Shown here one piece after another: positions 44,055-54,185 of a DNA stretch of 64,000 bases; within the stretch, counting starts at the first letter, position 1; the number at the start of each line of letters is the position of its first letter. A program made the position numbers and the translations under genes. This DNA is from Odobenus rosmarus divergens (lineage: Eukaryota > Chordata > Mammalia > Carnivora > Odobenidae), in NCBI RefSeq assembly GCF_000321225.1, contig NW_004450266.1:7728145-7792144 (forward strand), given 5' to 3'. Under the pieces are notes generated by a model. It ran no database searches, was not told the origin of the DNA, and saw only the letters and a list, made by a program, of their open reading frames with translations.

Positions 44055-44570
44055 AAGAACATTTGTATTTATACTAATGGAGTATGGGCAACCTTGTTCA
44101 CAAAAATAAGTAGACGTGATCTCCCCTTACATTAGATGTAGAAATGTGTACCTCATTTTGAAAATCATTATTCCCACAAATGTAGCAGAGCTCCATGTGG
44201 TCTGTGGACATCAACGGCTAGGTCAGACTGCTGGGGGTGAACGTGGGATGGGAGAGCAGGGCAAATATCACAGTGATGAAAATAGCCTCGGTTTTAGAAT
44301 GAGACCATCAAGGTTAGTATCTAGGCTCTATGGAAATGTCAGTTTCATAGAGTTAACACCAGGAAGCCTTTCCTGACTTCCCTTTGCCTTCCGTCTCATC
44401 CCTGCCATGAGTGGGGAAGGAGGTCCCTCTTTCTGTTCATAAAGTATCCTGTATTACTCTTGTCATATGATTTATCGCAGTACCAGAAAGAGCATTTCTT
44501 AAAGACAGGGTCTGGGGAGATTTGTGCTTGTACCACCAAGGCCTAGCACTGTGCTTAATGTCTGGCAGCC
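44055..44570. other. Non-coding stretch, no firm feature
   Basis: 44350-44570 contains L2-like wording ('ggaagcctttcctgacttccc', 'gcctagcactgtgcttaatgtctggc'), so an L2 plus-strand 3' end is likely there. Confidence 0.5.
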
Positions 44571-44574
44571 TACT

Positions 44575-45005
44575 GGTCAGCGCTCTCCAGAGAAACAGAG
44601 TCCAGCTCTCTCTCTGTATAGGGTGAGAGAAAGGGAGGAAGAGACAGAGGGAAGGAGGAAGGGAAGAAGGGCTGAGAGAGCCATTAAGGATGGCTTATGT
44701 GATTGCAGGGGCTTGCGAGGCTGGCGAGCTGGAGACCAGGTCGGAGCTGCCATCACGGTCTTGAGCCTGAAGGGAGCCTGGAGGCAGAATTCCTTCTTTC
44801 TCCAGAGAAGTAAGTATTTTTTTCTTAGCACCTTCAGTTGGTTGCCGGTGGCCCACTCACATTATGGATTGTAATCTGCTTTACTCAAGGCCTAATAATT
44901 TAAATGTTCGTAACATCTAAAAAATACCTTCACGGAAACATGCAAACTGGAGTTTGACCAAACATCTGGGCAACATAGCCTAGCCAAGTTGATATATAAT
45001 ATTTA
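44575..45005. repeat. Ancient interspersed repeat, class uncertain
   Basis: 'gctctccagagaaacagag', 'gaccaggtcggagctgcc', 'gattgtaatctgctttactcaagg', 'tttgaccaaacatctgggcaac' and 'agcctagccaagttgatatataat' form a familiar recurrent mammalian repeat whose family name I cannot fix. A purine-rich tract (44622-44672) is part of it. Confidence 0.45.
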
Positions 45006-45009
45006 TCAA

Positions 45010-45545
45010 TGCCACAGGCTGTCAATAAATACTGGTTTACATGCCAGATAGCTTGTTGGCTTCTCAGTTCCAGTCTTCCCCATGCTGTTGTCTGTCCTAG
45101 GAAGCTGTCCTGTGTGTACTACGTCAACAGAGCTCTTGTGCCTTCTAACTTCCATGGGGTTCAGCCAGTGGGGATCCCCAAGGGGACAGTAGTGGGAGGA
45201 AAGTGAGGTCAGGATGTTTAAGTTTCTGTTGTTCCCCCTGGAAGCTCCCCTGGGAATGGGCTGTGTGCCTTGATCAAGGGTCGCTGTACTTTTCAAGATA
45301 GGCTACCATACGTGTCTCTCTCACTCAAGGCCCCAGTAACCTCTTCCTCCCCACCCCCAAAGCTTTCAGAAAAAGGGTGGTATCAGCCTTCCTTCTGCTA
45401 CCCCTGAGTTTCTACACTGCCCTTTGTGGTCCTCCTATATTTTGCCTGTACTTTTATGACAAGTCGCCTTAAAATTAAACCCTCTTTGAATGAATTAATT
45501 AAAGTATATATTCATCTATTGATTGATACAGTTGACTGAATAAAT
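45010..45545. other. Non-coding stretch, no recognised feature
   Basis: Short opposing frames (65 and 96 codons) without motifs. Confidence 0.35.
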
Positions 45546-45549
45546 TTTT

Positions 45550-45740
45550 GTTCTTAACCTCTCCTCAGTTATGGTTTTGTCATCTATAAAATGGGGATGA
45601 AATGCCTTAAAACACAGGGCTACTGACTGATTAAACCAAATAATGTATGTACAATGCTTAGCACACATGGCAAGTGTCTCACATAAAATAAACACTTAAC
45701 AAGTGTTCAGTTATAAGAGTAGTAATAATAGCAATAGAAA
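45550..45740 (+). repeat. MIR
   Basis: 'ggttttgtcatctataaaatggggatgaaatgcc' and 'gtacaatgcttagcacacatgg' are the 3' half of MIR. Confidence 0.75.
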
Positions 45741-45829
45741 GGATAGCTGATTTGTTACGGTCACCCAACCTAATTACAAAGATACATGATAAAATGACAG
45801 GCTTACCTAGAGCTTGAAATGCATCATGA

Positions 45830-45950
45830 GTTTATTCCTTCATTTATCAAACATTTCCTGAGCTGCCACCCATACTAAGTGCTGGGAACACAAGGGTAAA
45901 CAAGACAGATTCTGTCCACCCTCCTTACCATCACATTAGCCGGAGGCTCT
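45830..45950 (-). repeat. L2 terminus, reverse
   Basis: 'ttccttcatttatcaaacatttcctgagctgcc', 'actaagtgctgggaacacaagggtaaacaagacag' fit a reversed L2 end. Confidence 0.7.
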
Positions 45951-45954
45951 GTCA

Positions 45955-46510
45955 TCGTACCTTGACAATGGTAACACCATCCTACCTCCTCTCCCTGCCT
46001 CCACTTCGCCAACTCCCACACCCCATCTGTTCTCCACATACAGTCATCTAAAAACACAAATCAGATCATGTCCCTGTCTTGTTCAAGACTCTGTGATGGC
46101 TTCTCAGTGCTTCTGGAATCAGGACTACAATGCGAACTCCCTGTATGTGCTGATGCCTGCCCACCTCTCTGCCCATCTTGAGACTCTCTGAGTGACTTGC
46201 TGAACTCCGGCCACCGTGGTCTCTCTTTGGTTCTCGTGACCACCAAGCTCCCACTTCACCTGTCATTCCTTATGTTTGAACACTTATTTTTCCCAAGCCC
46301 ATTTATTTCCTGATTCTTCTAGCTAGTCAGGGTTCCTGTCACAGCTGTACTTATTCCTCTTTGCTATGGAATTCTTGGCATTTATTGATGAATATGCTTC
46401 GCCCACTAAAGAGTAACTCTTATGGTGGCAAGAACACAGACGTTTTGTTCACCACCATACCCGCTATCACCACATAAGTGTTCAGTGCCCAAGGCGTGGT
46501 CCTGACCTTA
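45955..46510 (+). repeat. L2 3' part, 550 bp
   Basis: 'cagtcatctaaaaacacaaatcagatcatgtccctgtc', 'gactctgtgatggcttctcagtg', 'gatgcctgcccacctctctgccc' and 'gaacacttatttttcc' run along the L2 ORF2 end and 3' UTR. Old, not coding. It abuts a reversed L2 end. Confidence 0.8.
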
Positions 46511-46659
46511 ATCAAGCTCATTATTTTGTTCTGGTGGCCTGATTCCTATAAACAATGGGAAGAAGTGAGGATTTTGCTCTATTTCTAGCTTTTAAGTAGA
46601 AAGTACCATGAAATGTATGGAACCTAAGAGACAACTGAGGGGGTGCTGAAGGGATATGA

Positions 46660-46915
46660 CACATAGAATTAGATCACATGAATTTAAACCTGGCTTTTCA
46701 TCTTTAAGGCTAAGTCAGCATAAGCAAGTGACTTAACCTTTGAGAACCTCAGATTCTGTCCTTAAAATGAGAACAGTAATTACCACTTCACAAACTTTCT
46801 GGAGGACTGAGTGACATAAAATAGTAAAAACACCCAGCGCAGTACCTGGCACAGAGTAGTTCAATAACTTTTCTATTTTTACTTGTTATGATCACTAGTA
46901 TTATCATCCTTACCA
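46660..46915 (+). repeat. MIR, nearly full length
   Basis: 'tgaatttaaacctggc', 'gcaagtgacttaacctttgagaacctcag', 'ggaggactgagtgac' and 'cagcgcagtacctggcacagagtag' in MIR order. Confidence 0.85.
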
Positions 46916-46919
46916 CAAT

Positions 46920-47330
46920 AATCACCTTATTCTACGAAATGAAGGGCCTGTGGAAATGTGTATAAAAATAAGTGGATGAGATTGTTATAAATGAGGCAAC
47001 CACCCACTATCTATCTCAGTGAAATGTCAAAAGCAAAACATAAGAAGTTATATAGTATGGTTAGAAACCAGCTTTTCAGAAATCTTTCAGAATCTTCCAG
47101 CCTTAATCGAGGGAGTAAATTTAGAACTGGATATAGAGTTGATAACTCTTACAGTCGGAATGTATACAGTGGGAGTGCAGAGTCAGAGCCGGATGGAAAG
47201 GAGGCTACAGAAGGAGGAAGTTATGGGAGACTTAGGCCTTGGGGGTGGAGGAGCCCTCAGTGATGTCAAGCCTGTGGTGTGGCCCACAGCCAGTGGTTAA
47301 CGAAGGGCCTGGGACTACAGAAAATATTGC
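46920..47330. other. Unique stretch with two overlapping plus frames
   Basis: Frames of 90 codons (46991-47263) and 93 codons (47019-47300) overlap in different phases. The first is rich in serine and arginine. No family or paired splice sites recognised. Confidence 0.3.
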
Positions 47331-47405
47331 ATGTTTGTATATGTGTATATGAACATATGAGTATATGTATACATGTGCATATATACACACATATACATAT
47401 ATAAT
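47331..47405 (+). repeat. (TATG/CATA)n tract with inverted symmetry
   Basis: AT/GT-rich tract; the half at 47358-47372 is the near reverse complement of 47381-47396, able to form a hairpin. Confidence 0.7.
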
Positions 47406-47477
47406 TTTTTCCCATGTATTGCCTCCAGATCCAGTATTCCTACAAGTGAAACCACCATTTAAAGGACTTCAGTCTGG

Positions 47478-47673
47478 GGATGCCTGGGTGGCTCAGTCAG
47501 TTAAGCATCTGCCTTTGTCTTGGGTCATGATTCCTGGGTCCTGGGATCAAGCCCTGCATCGAGCTCCCTGCTCAGCAGGGAGCCTGCTTCTCCCTTTCCG
47601 TCTTCCACTCCCCCTGCTTGTGCTCTCTCTCCCTCTGTCAAATAAATAAATAAAGTCTTTAAAAAAAATAAAT
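47478..47673 (+). mobile_element. CAN-SINE, plus strand
   Basis: Head 'gggatgcctgggtggctcag', same body variant as 43134. Target-site duplication of 17 bp with one difference at 47461-47477 and 47674-47690. Confidence 0.96.
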
Positions 47674-47694
47674 AAAGGACTGCAGTCTGGCGGT

Positions 47695-48285
47695 GGCTCC
47701 TTGGACTTGGCATAGATGTTCAGGAGAGAAAACAGCAGTCCTGGGATCACCTGGTAAAAACCAGAAGATAGTGGTCTCTGAGCCATTCATGCAGCTACAG
47801 CAGTAATCACGCAATCAATAAAGAATGGTCAATTGCCTTATTACAGTGGAGAACTGGGATGGGGCTCAGGGGTTTCTGCCATTAGACGGATGCTTTACCA
47901 CTCCTCACTGTGATCACTCATCTGCATATGAATAAAATCTATGTCCTCAATTGTTGAAAATCATCCAAACACCTAAGTGGGCATCAACAACACAAGGAAC
48001 ATACATGGTTAATTTTACATTCCGACACGCCTTGTTTTTAGGCTCTGATTCTGTGACGTTGCCCTACCCAGTGTAGGATCCACTGGCTTACATTGCTCTC
48101 AGTAATGTGGTATGGCGCTGGTAAAGAGAAGGGTCTCTGGAGCCTGTAGAGCTGGCCATGAAGCCCAGGTCCACTTTCAACTAAAAGGCCACCTCCCTGG
48201 TCCCAGTATTGGTCGATATTTCTGTTACATCGTATTTAGTCTCGTAAATTGTCTCTAATCCTTAGTGGACTGAGACAGAGGAAAA
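47695..48285. other. Non-coding stretch, no recognised feature
   Basis: No repeat or gene recognised. Confidence 0.35.
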
Positions 48286-48289
48286 CCAG

Positions 48290-48400
48290 TAGTTATTATA
48301 TGACCTTGGGTTATTCTCTTAACTTCTCTGGGCCTAACTTCTCATATGCAAAGTGGAGATAATAGTATGTACCTCAGTGAATTACATATTAATACCCTGT
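48290..48400 (+). repeat. MIR fragment
   Basis: 'tatgaccttgggttattctcttaacttctctgggcc' and 'gcaaagtggagataatagtatg' match the MIR core. Confidence 0.75.
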
Positions 48401-48619
48401 CTTATCACAGAAGAATTCAGGAAACAGAGGCACTTTGGGGATGATAAAATAAGGCAAAGAATGTAAACTCTCTATCAAAGTATCTGTAAGGAGATACACA
48501 ATCATTTCCTGCTAATCCTCTCTCTTGGCTCATTTGATTTTCCTTTTCTAGTGAGAAATAAGAAAAATTAACTTCCTCTCTTCATTTCCCCTCAGTTTCT
48601 TGCTGCTTTCATCTTTGTA

Positions 48620-48860
48620 CTGAAACAAATGCATTGAGCCACCATTGTACACAGAGCCCTGTGCTGGGCACAGGGGACATAAACATAAAGAAGGGAAGGA
48701 AGATCCCTAACCTGAAGACACTTAGCCCAATGGGAAGAAACAAAAATATGCAAACAGTTATGTCTTGAGGTGGATTATAACAGGGATACTGCAAAGTACT
48801 ACACAATCACAAGGAAAGCTTCTCTGGGGAAGCAATATGTGAGCGGGCTGATGTCCCTTC
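48620..48860 (-). repeat. L2 3' end, reverse
   Basis: 'tgtacacagagccctgtgctgggcacaggggacat', 'aagatccctaacctgaagacacttagcccaatggg' and 'gcttctctggggaagcaat' in reversed L2 order. Confidence 0.7.
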
Positions 48861-48864
48861 TGCT

Positions 48865-49200
48865 CTGAGATAGTGTCCTCCAGAGCTGCTTCTTTTCACT
48901 TTGAGGCACCTGTATTTGTATGTTGGAGAAAGGATGTTTCTAAGGTTGATTCCGTTCTGACCCAAACTACCTTCCTAAAAGATGACCAAATCTACCTAAG
49001 AAGTCAGCGTTTTAAGATTTATCCTCAATTTGGCAAAAGGAAGACTTCGATGGCGCTCCAGGGAAAGCAGTTCAGTGGCCCCGCAATTCTGCTGCCTGAC
49101 CCCCTCAGGCAGCCCTTTCCCATGGAGGAGCAGGTACAGGGGAAAGCAGTTCATTCTCACGCTACCCACCCCCCATCTTTTCTCTCTTTTGTTATGTTCA
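48865..49200. other. Unique stretch, open on both strands
   Basis: A 118-codon plus frame (48873-49229), a 92-codon plus frame (49030-49308) and an 85-codon minus frame overlap here. GC is somewhat raised at 49040-49150. It ends in a long pyrimidine tract that leads to the splice acceptor described next. Confidence 0.3.
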
Positions 49201-49201
49201 G

Positions 49202-49304
49202 GGTTTTCTTTGCAATCAGAGGAAGTTAGCTCTGAAGATACTGCCATCTGCAATATTTGGAAAAAAGATCAGATCATCGTTATTTATTGGAACAGCTCTT
49301 TCAC
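49202..49304 (+). other. Candidate internal exon (103 nt), gene unknown
   Basis: A long pyrimidine tract (49171-49199) ends in AG at 49200-49201, and a near-consensus donor GTAAGT starts at 49305. The frame through the 103 nt is open and gives about 34 residues with balanced composition, including W and C residues and an N-S-S sequon near the end. Phase would be 1 at the start and 2 at the end. I recognise no protein family and found no convincing partner exons nearby. Single exon-like islands also arise by chance in 64 kb, so confidence is low. Confidence 0.25.
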
Positions 49305-49429
49305 GTAAGTCTGTGTGATATAATCTGGATATAATCTGAAAGTTCTAGTGCTTGCATTTCCACGTCTATTCAAAAGAGCTCTTGCCAGCCACTGGCCCTT
49401 TTGAAAAAAAAAGTTTTATATTAGATTCT

Positions 49430-49510
49430 AACATCTTTATTGACACTCATATTGAGCGGCTTGGAAACATATAGGCACTAAGTCTATATTGTGGCTTCAC
49501 TCTTTCCGGC
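49430..49510 (+). repeat. Local duplication, copy A (81 bp)
   Basis: About 90% identical over ~81 bp to 50259-50339, same orientation, 829 bp apart. The shared core 'cactaagtctatattgtggc' is exact. Not recognised as a known repeat. Confidence 0.9.
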
Positions 49511-50258
49511 CTTTTGCAAGCAAAAGTCTTATCCAAGAACCTAGCTGAATACCATTTACATGGAAATGATCTACACTGATATCGATGTCTATATCTGCCT
49601 CAGTGACAGACTTCTCTTCTGGTAACAGCATTCTACTTCTTGGGAAAATATTATTTGTGCCTGCTATCACTGCATAGTCCTAGTGGGAACAGTGGATCTC
49701 AGAACTCTGCCTCCTTGATATGCGTGTGCACATGTGATCCAGGTTGGCCAGTCACAAACCTTTCCCAGGAATTTGCAACTTGGAAGTTAAGGAAAAAGTC
49801 TGTTTGTACGGGGTGGTCTTACTTAGCAAGATGGGAACCACAGATATTTTTCTGCTGCTTCGTTGGCTGAGATGAAGGCCAGTTGCAAAGGGAAGGAGGG
49901 GTGGGAGATGGAGAGGGAGACTTGGTGGAGCTCCAGACCCTCGTTCCTGTTATATTAGAGGCCTCCCTACATCCCTGTTCTTCTTCTATTTGGTGATAGA
50001 ATTCAACAAATTCCCCCCTTCTAGATATTCTAGTTGAAGATGAATGTCTACAACTCACCACAAAATCATCCCAAAGTATTTTGGGATTTCTATCACTCCT
50101 ACTTCTTTTCAGGAGGCAGTTGGTGGGGTGGCGTGGCAGTTTTGAAAAGTCCAAAGTGAAAGTTGAAAGATTACCCCAAAATCCTAGGACAAATAAAAGT
50201 ACAATCCTGTAGTGGAAAGAGGTTCAAGGAAAAGAGAATGGACTTTAGAGTTTGCCAT
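49511..50258. other. Unique sequence between the duplicated copies
   Basis: No repeat or gene recognised; a 111-codon minus frame (49819-50154) has no motif. Confidence 0.35.
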
Positions 50259-50339
50259 AATGTCTTTATTGACACTCATACCGAGTGGCTTGGAAACATT
50301 TAGTCACTAAGTCTATATTGTGGCTTCACTCTTTCTGGC
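50259..50339 (+). repeat. Local duplication, copy B (81 bp)
   Basis: Second copy of 49430-49510, with about eight differences. It ends within a few bases of the start of a truncated LTR at about 50342, so its right border is also a rearrangement or insertion border. Confidence 0.9.
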
Positions 50340-50341
50340 AG

Positions 50342-50760
50342 AAACTGGGTGCTAGAAACAATAACAATTTTTTTCTCTGAGTTCTGGAGGCCAAAAGTAC
50401 AAAACCAAGTTGTCGGCATGACAACAATTTCTCTGCAGGCTCCAGGGGAAACTCCTTCCTTATCTCTTCCAGCTTCTGGTGGCTCCTAGTGGTTTTGGGC
50501 TGATGATAGCATAGCTCCAGTCTCTGCCTCTGTCTCTACGTGACCATCTTCCCTCTGTGTCTTTTCCAGTTTTTTTTTTTTTTTCCTGACTCTTATAAGG
50601 AAATTCTCATTGGGTATTGGGCTCACCCTTAATCCAGTATAACCTCATCTCAGTATTTTAATTATATCTTCCAAGATCCTATTTCCAAATAAGTTCCCAT
50701 TGGAAGGTCCCAAGTAGACAGGAATTTTGGGGGGACACTATTCAATACACTATAAAGTCC
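50342..50760 (-). mobile_element. MLT1/MST-type LTR, reverse
   Basis: Reversed LTR: 'actgggtgctagaaacaataac', 'gagttctggaggccaaaagt', 'cttatctcttccagcttctggtggctcc', 'ctcttataaggaaattctcattggg', 'aattttggggggacactattcaatacac'. Outer end truncated. A T-run (50572-50584) interrupts it. Confidence 0.8.
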
Positions 50761-50764
50761 AAAC

Positions 50765-50985
50765 TGAATTAAGGTTGAAGCCTGAATCCTATAATAAACT
50801 ATTGTGTAATTCTAGATAAAATCATTTAAACTCTTTGAACCTCAGTTTCTTTTTCTATAAATGGATGCAATATTAACTGTCTCTAAAGAATTTCTGTCAA
50901 CATTAAGGGAAATGTAGGAACTTTATCTTTCCTGACACATAGTAGGTGGTTAAAAATTATAGTTCTAATACTTCTTCATTTTACT
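50765..50985 (+). repeat. MIR
   Basis: 'gtgtaattctagataaaatcatttaaactctttgaacctcag', 'tttctataaatggatgcaatatt' and 'cctgacacatagtaggtgg' match a MIR. Confidence 0.75.
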
Positions 50986-51059
50986 AATGATTGCCACTAA
51001 TTATATAAAAAGGAAGAATTAAATACTTATTTAAGTACATTAAACAGGGTAGAAGCAAT

Positions 51060-51400
51060 CTACTGTGTGATTTTCACTGAGGGGGGATCAAGGAAGGCTT
51101 TGTGGAGGAGGTGTCATGTTTAACTGGATCTTAAAAATGAATAATTTCAGGCATGCCTGGGTCGCTTAGTTGGTTAAGCGTCTGCCTTTGGCTCAGGTCA
51201 TGATCCCAGGGTCCCAGGATCAAGCCCCACAATGGGCTCCCTGCTCAGTGGGGAGTCTGCGTCTCCTTCTGTACCTCCCCCCTCCTGTACTCTTTTTCAC
51301 ACATAAATGAATAAAATCTTTAAAAAATGAATAATTTCATTAAATGGAGAAGCTGTGGATGCGCAATTAAAGTCAATTCAGGAGAAGGCCTTGGCAGATA
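51060..51400 (-). repeat. L2 fragment, reverse, split by SINE
   Basis: 'gatcaaggaaggctttgtggaggaggtgtcatgtttaactggatc' is a typical reversed L2 segment. It resumes after the SINE with 'gaagctgtggatgcgc' and 'gagaaggccttggcagat'. Confidence 0.65.
51150..51322 (+). mobile_element. CAN-SINE, plus strand
   Basis: Begins 'ggcatgcctgggtcgcttag', a diverged head, and ends with a shortened tail. Perfect 17-bp target-site duplication at 51133-51149 and 51323-51339. Confidence 0.95.
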
Positions 51401-51404
51401 AGGT

Positions 51405-51730
51405 CAAAGTGATAAGAATAGCCCTCTAGTGGTTCACTTCACTCCACAGGATTCCTCTGGGAGCAGACAGATACCATACACTTTAGACAAACCATCAGTT
51501 TGATAATTTGGGCTTTTATAAACTTCGGTATGAGTAATTTCAAGATGACAATCTATGATGATAATCTGAGAAGCAGGTATTCTATATTGTAAAAAAAAGA
51601 GTGGAGTTTTATATTTTGAAAGTAAGCAGATGATCAGATCAATGTTTTACCATGAAAATGGAGAAACCACAATTCTAACTAACACTGCGCCATTTGGAAA
51701 ATATGTTGAAATTTACATGGTATTTGTCTC
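51405..51730. other. Unique non-coding sequence
   Basis: No feature supported. Confidence 0.35.
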
Positions 51731-51734
51731 TTTC

Positions 51735-51843
51735 CCAGCTATATGGTAAGCTTCCTGAAGACCCCGGTTGTAGCTGCCCATCACAGTGACCCCAGTGCTG
51801 GAACATAATAGGTTCTCACAGAGTATTTGCTACACACGTGAAT
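51735..51843 (+). repeat. L2 3' terminus
   Basis: 'atggtaagcttcctgaagaccccgg', 'cagtgctggaacataataggttctcacagagtatttg' and 'gtgaatgaaatgg' are an L2 end. Confidence 0.65.
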
Positions 51844-51857
51844 GAAATGGCATCACA

Positions 51858-52067
51858 GGGCACCTGGGTGGCTCAGTTGGTTAAGCGACTGCCTTCGGCT
51901 CAGGTTATGATCCTGGAGTCCCGGGATCGAGTCCCGCTTCGGGCTCCCTGCTGCTCAGCAGGGAGTCTGCTTCTCCCTCTGACCCTCCCCCCTTTCATGT
52001 GCTCTCTCTCTCTCTCATTCTCGCTCTCTCAAATAAATAAATAAATAAAATCTTTAAAAAAAAAAAA
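51858..52067 (+). mobile_element. CAN-SINE, plus strand
   Basis: Subfamily with 'cctggagtcccgggatcgagtcccg'; a 'ctg' repeat unit is inserted in 'ccctgctgctcagc'. Target-site duplication of 14 bp with one difference at 51844-51857 and 52068-52081. Confidence 0.96.
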
Positions 52068-52084
52068 GAAATTGCATCACATAT

Positions 52085-52500
52085 TGTATCCCACATGAAA
52101 ATCAATCAATATGCAGCCCTGAGTCATGTGTTATCATTCTAATTAATTTTTTTGCTATAACTCTGCTAATGAGAGTCAAGAGGACCCAAAGCTGAAATAA
52201 ATTAGGATGAAATGTGGACAATGGACCTTTCTGCTTTCACCTTTGCACCCTCTACTCCCCAGTTCGTTGGGTATATAGTAGTCAGAGTGAGGCTTTTAAA
52301 ATGTTAGTAGGAACCTCTGGCTCCCCTGCTTACATTCTCCGCAGGTGACTGTGGGAGATTAAAGAAGACTCTAAATTCTGGCTACCCCTCTTTTTAAAAG
52401 GTGGAGTTTAATTCTGTTTCTCCTCCTACTGAATCTTTCCTAGCCTCAGGAACTTACTTGACCAATGGAAAGTGGTATAAGTAACATTCTGGGCATTAAC
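52085..52500. other. Low-repeat stretch
   Basis: 52130-52200 is AT-rich with 'ctaattaattttttt' and 'ctgctaatgagag'. 52330-52490 may hold an old LTR scrap ('gacttgaccaatggaaagtggt' type wording) that I cannot classify. Confidence 0.3.
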
Positions 52501-52504
52501 TAAA

Positions 52505-52690
52505 TTATTTTTCTTCACACTTATCCCTACTGATACTTTATTTGTTTATTGTGTAGTCCCAGCATCTATCATATGCTTCAGGAAGATACAGACTTTGACA
52601 ATTCATGACTTTATTCTCAGTGCCCAGAACAGTTTCTGGTACGCAGTGGACATTCAATAAATACATATGGAATGAATGAATTGAATGGGC
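52505..52690 (+). repeat. L2 3' terminus
   Basis: 'cttcaggaagatacagactttgac', 'cagtgcccagaacagtttctggtacgcagtggacattcaataaat' and 'ggaatgaatgaa' are a clear L2 end. Confidence 0.8.
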
Positions 52691-52699
52691 TTTACAAAT

Positions 52700-53440
52700 T
52701 TCGATTGTCAACACTGCACCGGTGACAAAGTGCTGTTCTAAAAATGTTCCCTTTCCTTGGCAGGAGATAGGTTGACTGACTTAATTGTTATTTCCTCAGC
52801 TTGAATTTCTATGATTTAACTTAATCTTCTATCCTTGCCCTTCAAACCTATGTGCTCTTGATTTAATCAGCAGGATCAGAACTATTGCACTTCCTGTTGC
52901 CCTTCAGCCACTAACAGAAGAATGATTGACAGTTAATCATGTCTGAAGGGGATCTCTTCCTCTCTTTTGCCTTTCTCCACATTAGGGTTGAAATAAGTTA
53001 CTCACTTGAATAAAATAACCCATATTAATACATATTTTAAATCTTATTTCTCATAGTCTCCATGTATGTGTTTTTGCTTCTCTCAGTTTTAAACCAAGTG
53101 GCAGTACTCAGGCAACTTTATAAGGAAAAAAAAGATGTGATAGGAGAAAAAAAAGAAGCAAACTGACATTGATTGAATATCTACTATACATTGGGCTCTG
53201 TACTTGAGTTTTTCACTTTATAAAATATCTAGTCCTTCTTTCTGGTCTTGGAGCACTGGGGTCATTTCTGAAATTTAAATCTCTAGCATTTGCATGTCAC
53301 ACAGAAATGCAGACATAGGTCAATAGATGTTGTCAACATCAAACAGAAAATATTATCAATTTTCCATGTTAATGCAAATATATATGATATGCTTTTTTTT
53401 CCTTCTTCATATGTAAGTCAGGTAGCCTGGGTGTTTTATA
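52700..53440. other. Non-coding stretch, no recognised feature
   Basis: AT-rich; no repeat or gene recognised. Confidence 0.35.
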
Positions 53441-53444
53441 TTTC

Positions 53445-53580
53445 CAACAAACCCACCAACTCCCTAGAATGCAAACTCCATGAAGGCAGGGGATGTCTCT
53501 TTGTCCATACTTTATCGCCTGTGCCAAGAACTGTGCAAGCTCCACAGTGAGTACCCAGTTGTTGTTGTTGAATGAACACT
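53445..53580 (+). repeat. L2 3' terminus
   Basis: 'ccctagaatgcaaactccatgaaggcaggggatgtctctttg' and 'gttgttgaatgaacac' are an L2 end. Confidence 0.8.
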
Positions 53581-53589
53581 ATTAATAAT

Positions 53590-54120
53590 TTGTTGGAGGG
53601 TCTGCCTATCATTGCTGGTCAAATACAAACATTCAAACCACTCTACACAGCATCTTTCTTCTTATCATAAAAGAAACTTTCTCTCCAATACCCTGAGATG
53701 TATAACTCCATTGATTAAACTCTGCATGGCCTCACTTATCCAGACATGATGCAAGTACTTCTATGTCCACTTCAAAGTTTGTTCTTAATGTTCACAAGTG
53801 CCATTGATAAATATGATTATTTCTTCTTCTGGACCATTAAATACAATGATCACCTCCCAGAGACTGTCAAAGGCTAATGAAGAGAAAAAAACTCAGGGTC
53901 AGCTACTCAAAGAGAATTGCCTTATTCCCTTTGTTCCTTTTCCCACACTCTTAACTTTCTTCAACAATATGATCTTCTGATTTGATCTTAGATGATCTTC
54001 TCCAATTTGGTGCCATTCTTCCCTCACACATACACATGCACATTCACAAGCAAGTATCACTGGATTCTCAGCTCTCTATCCTTTCTTGTGACTAGTGGGA
54101 GATGCAGCTCCTGTAGGAGA
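53590..54120. other. Non-coding stretch, possibly L2-derived
   Basis: CT-rich wording ('ctctgcatggcctcactt') is faintly L2-like. No gene. Confidence 0.3.
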
Positions 54121-54185
54121 CTGTCTCTTCATTCATTTATTTAGGAATATTTGTTGAGCAACTGCTGTTGGTCAGGCACTCTCTT

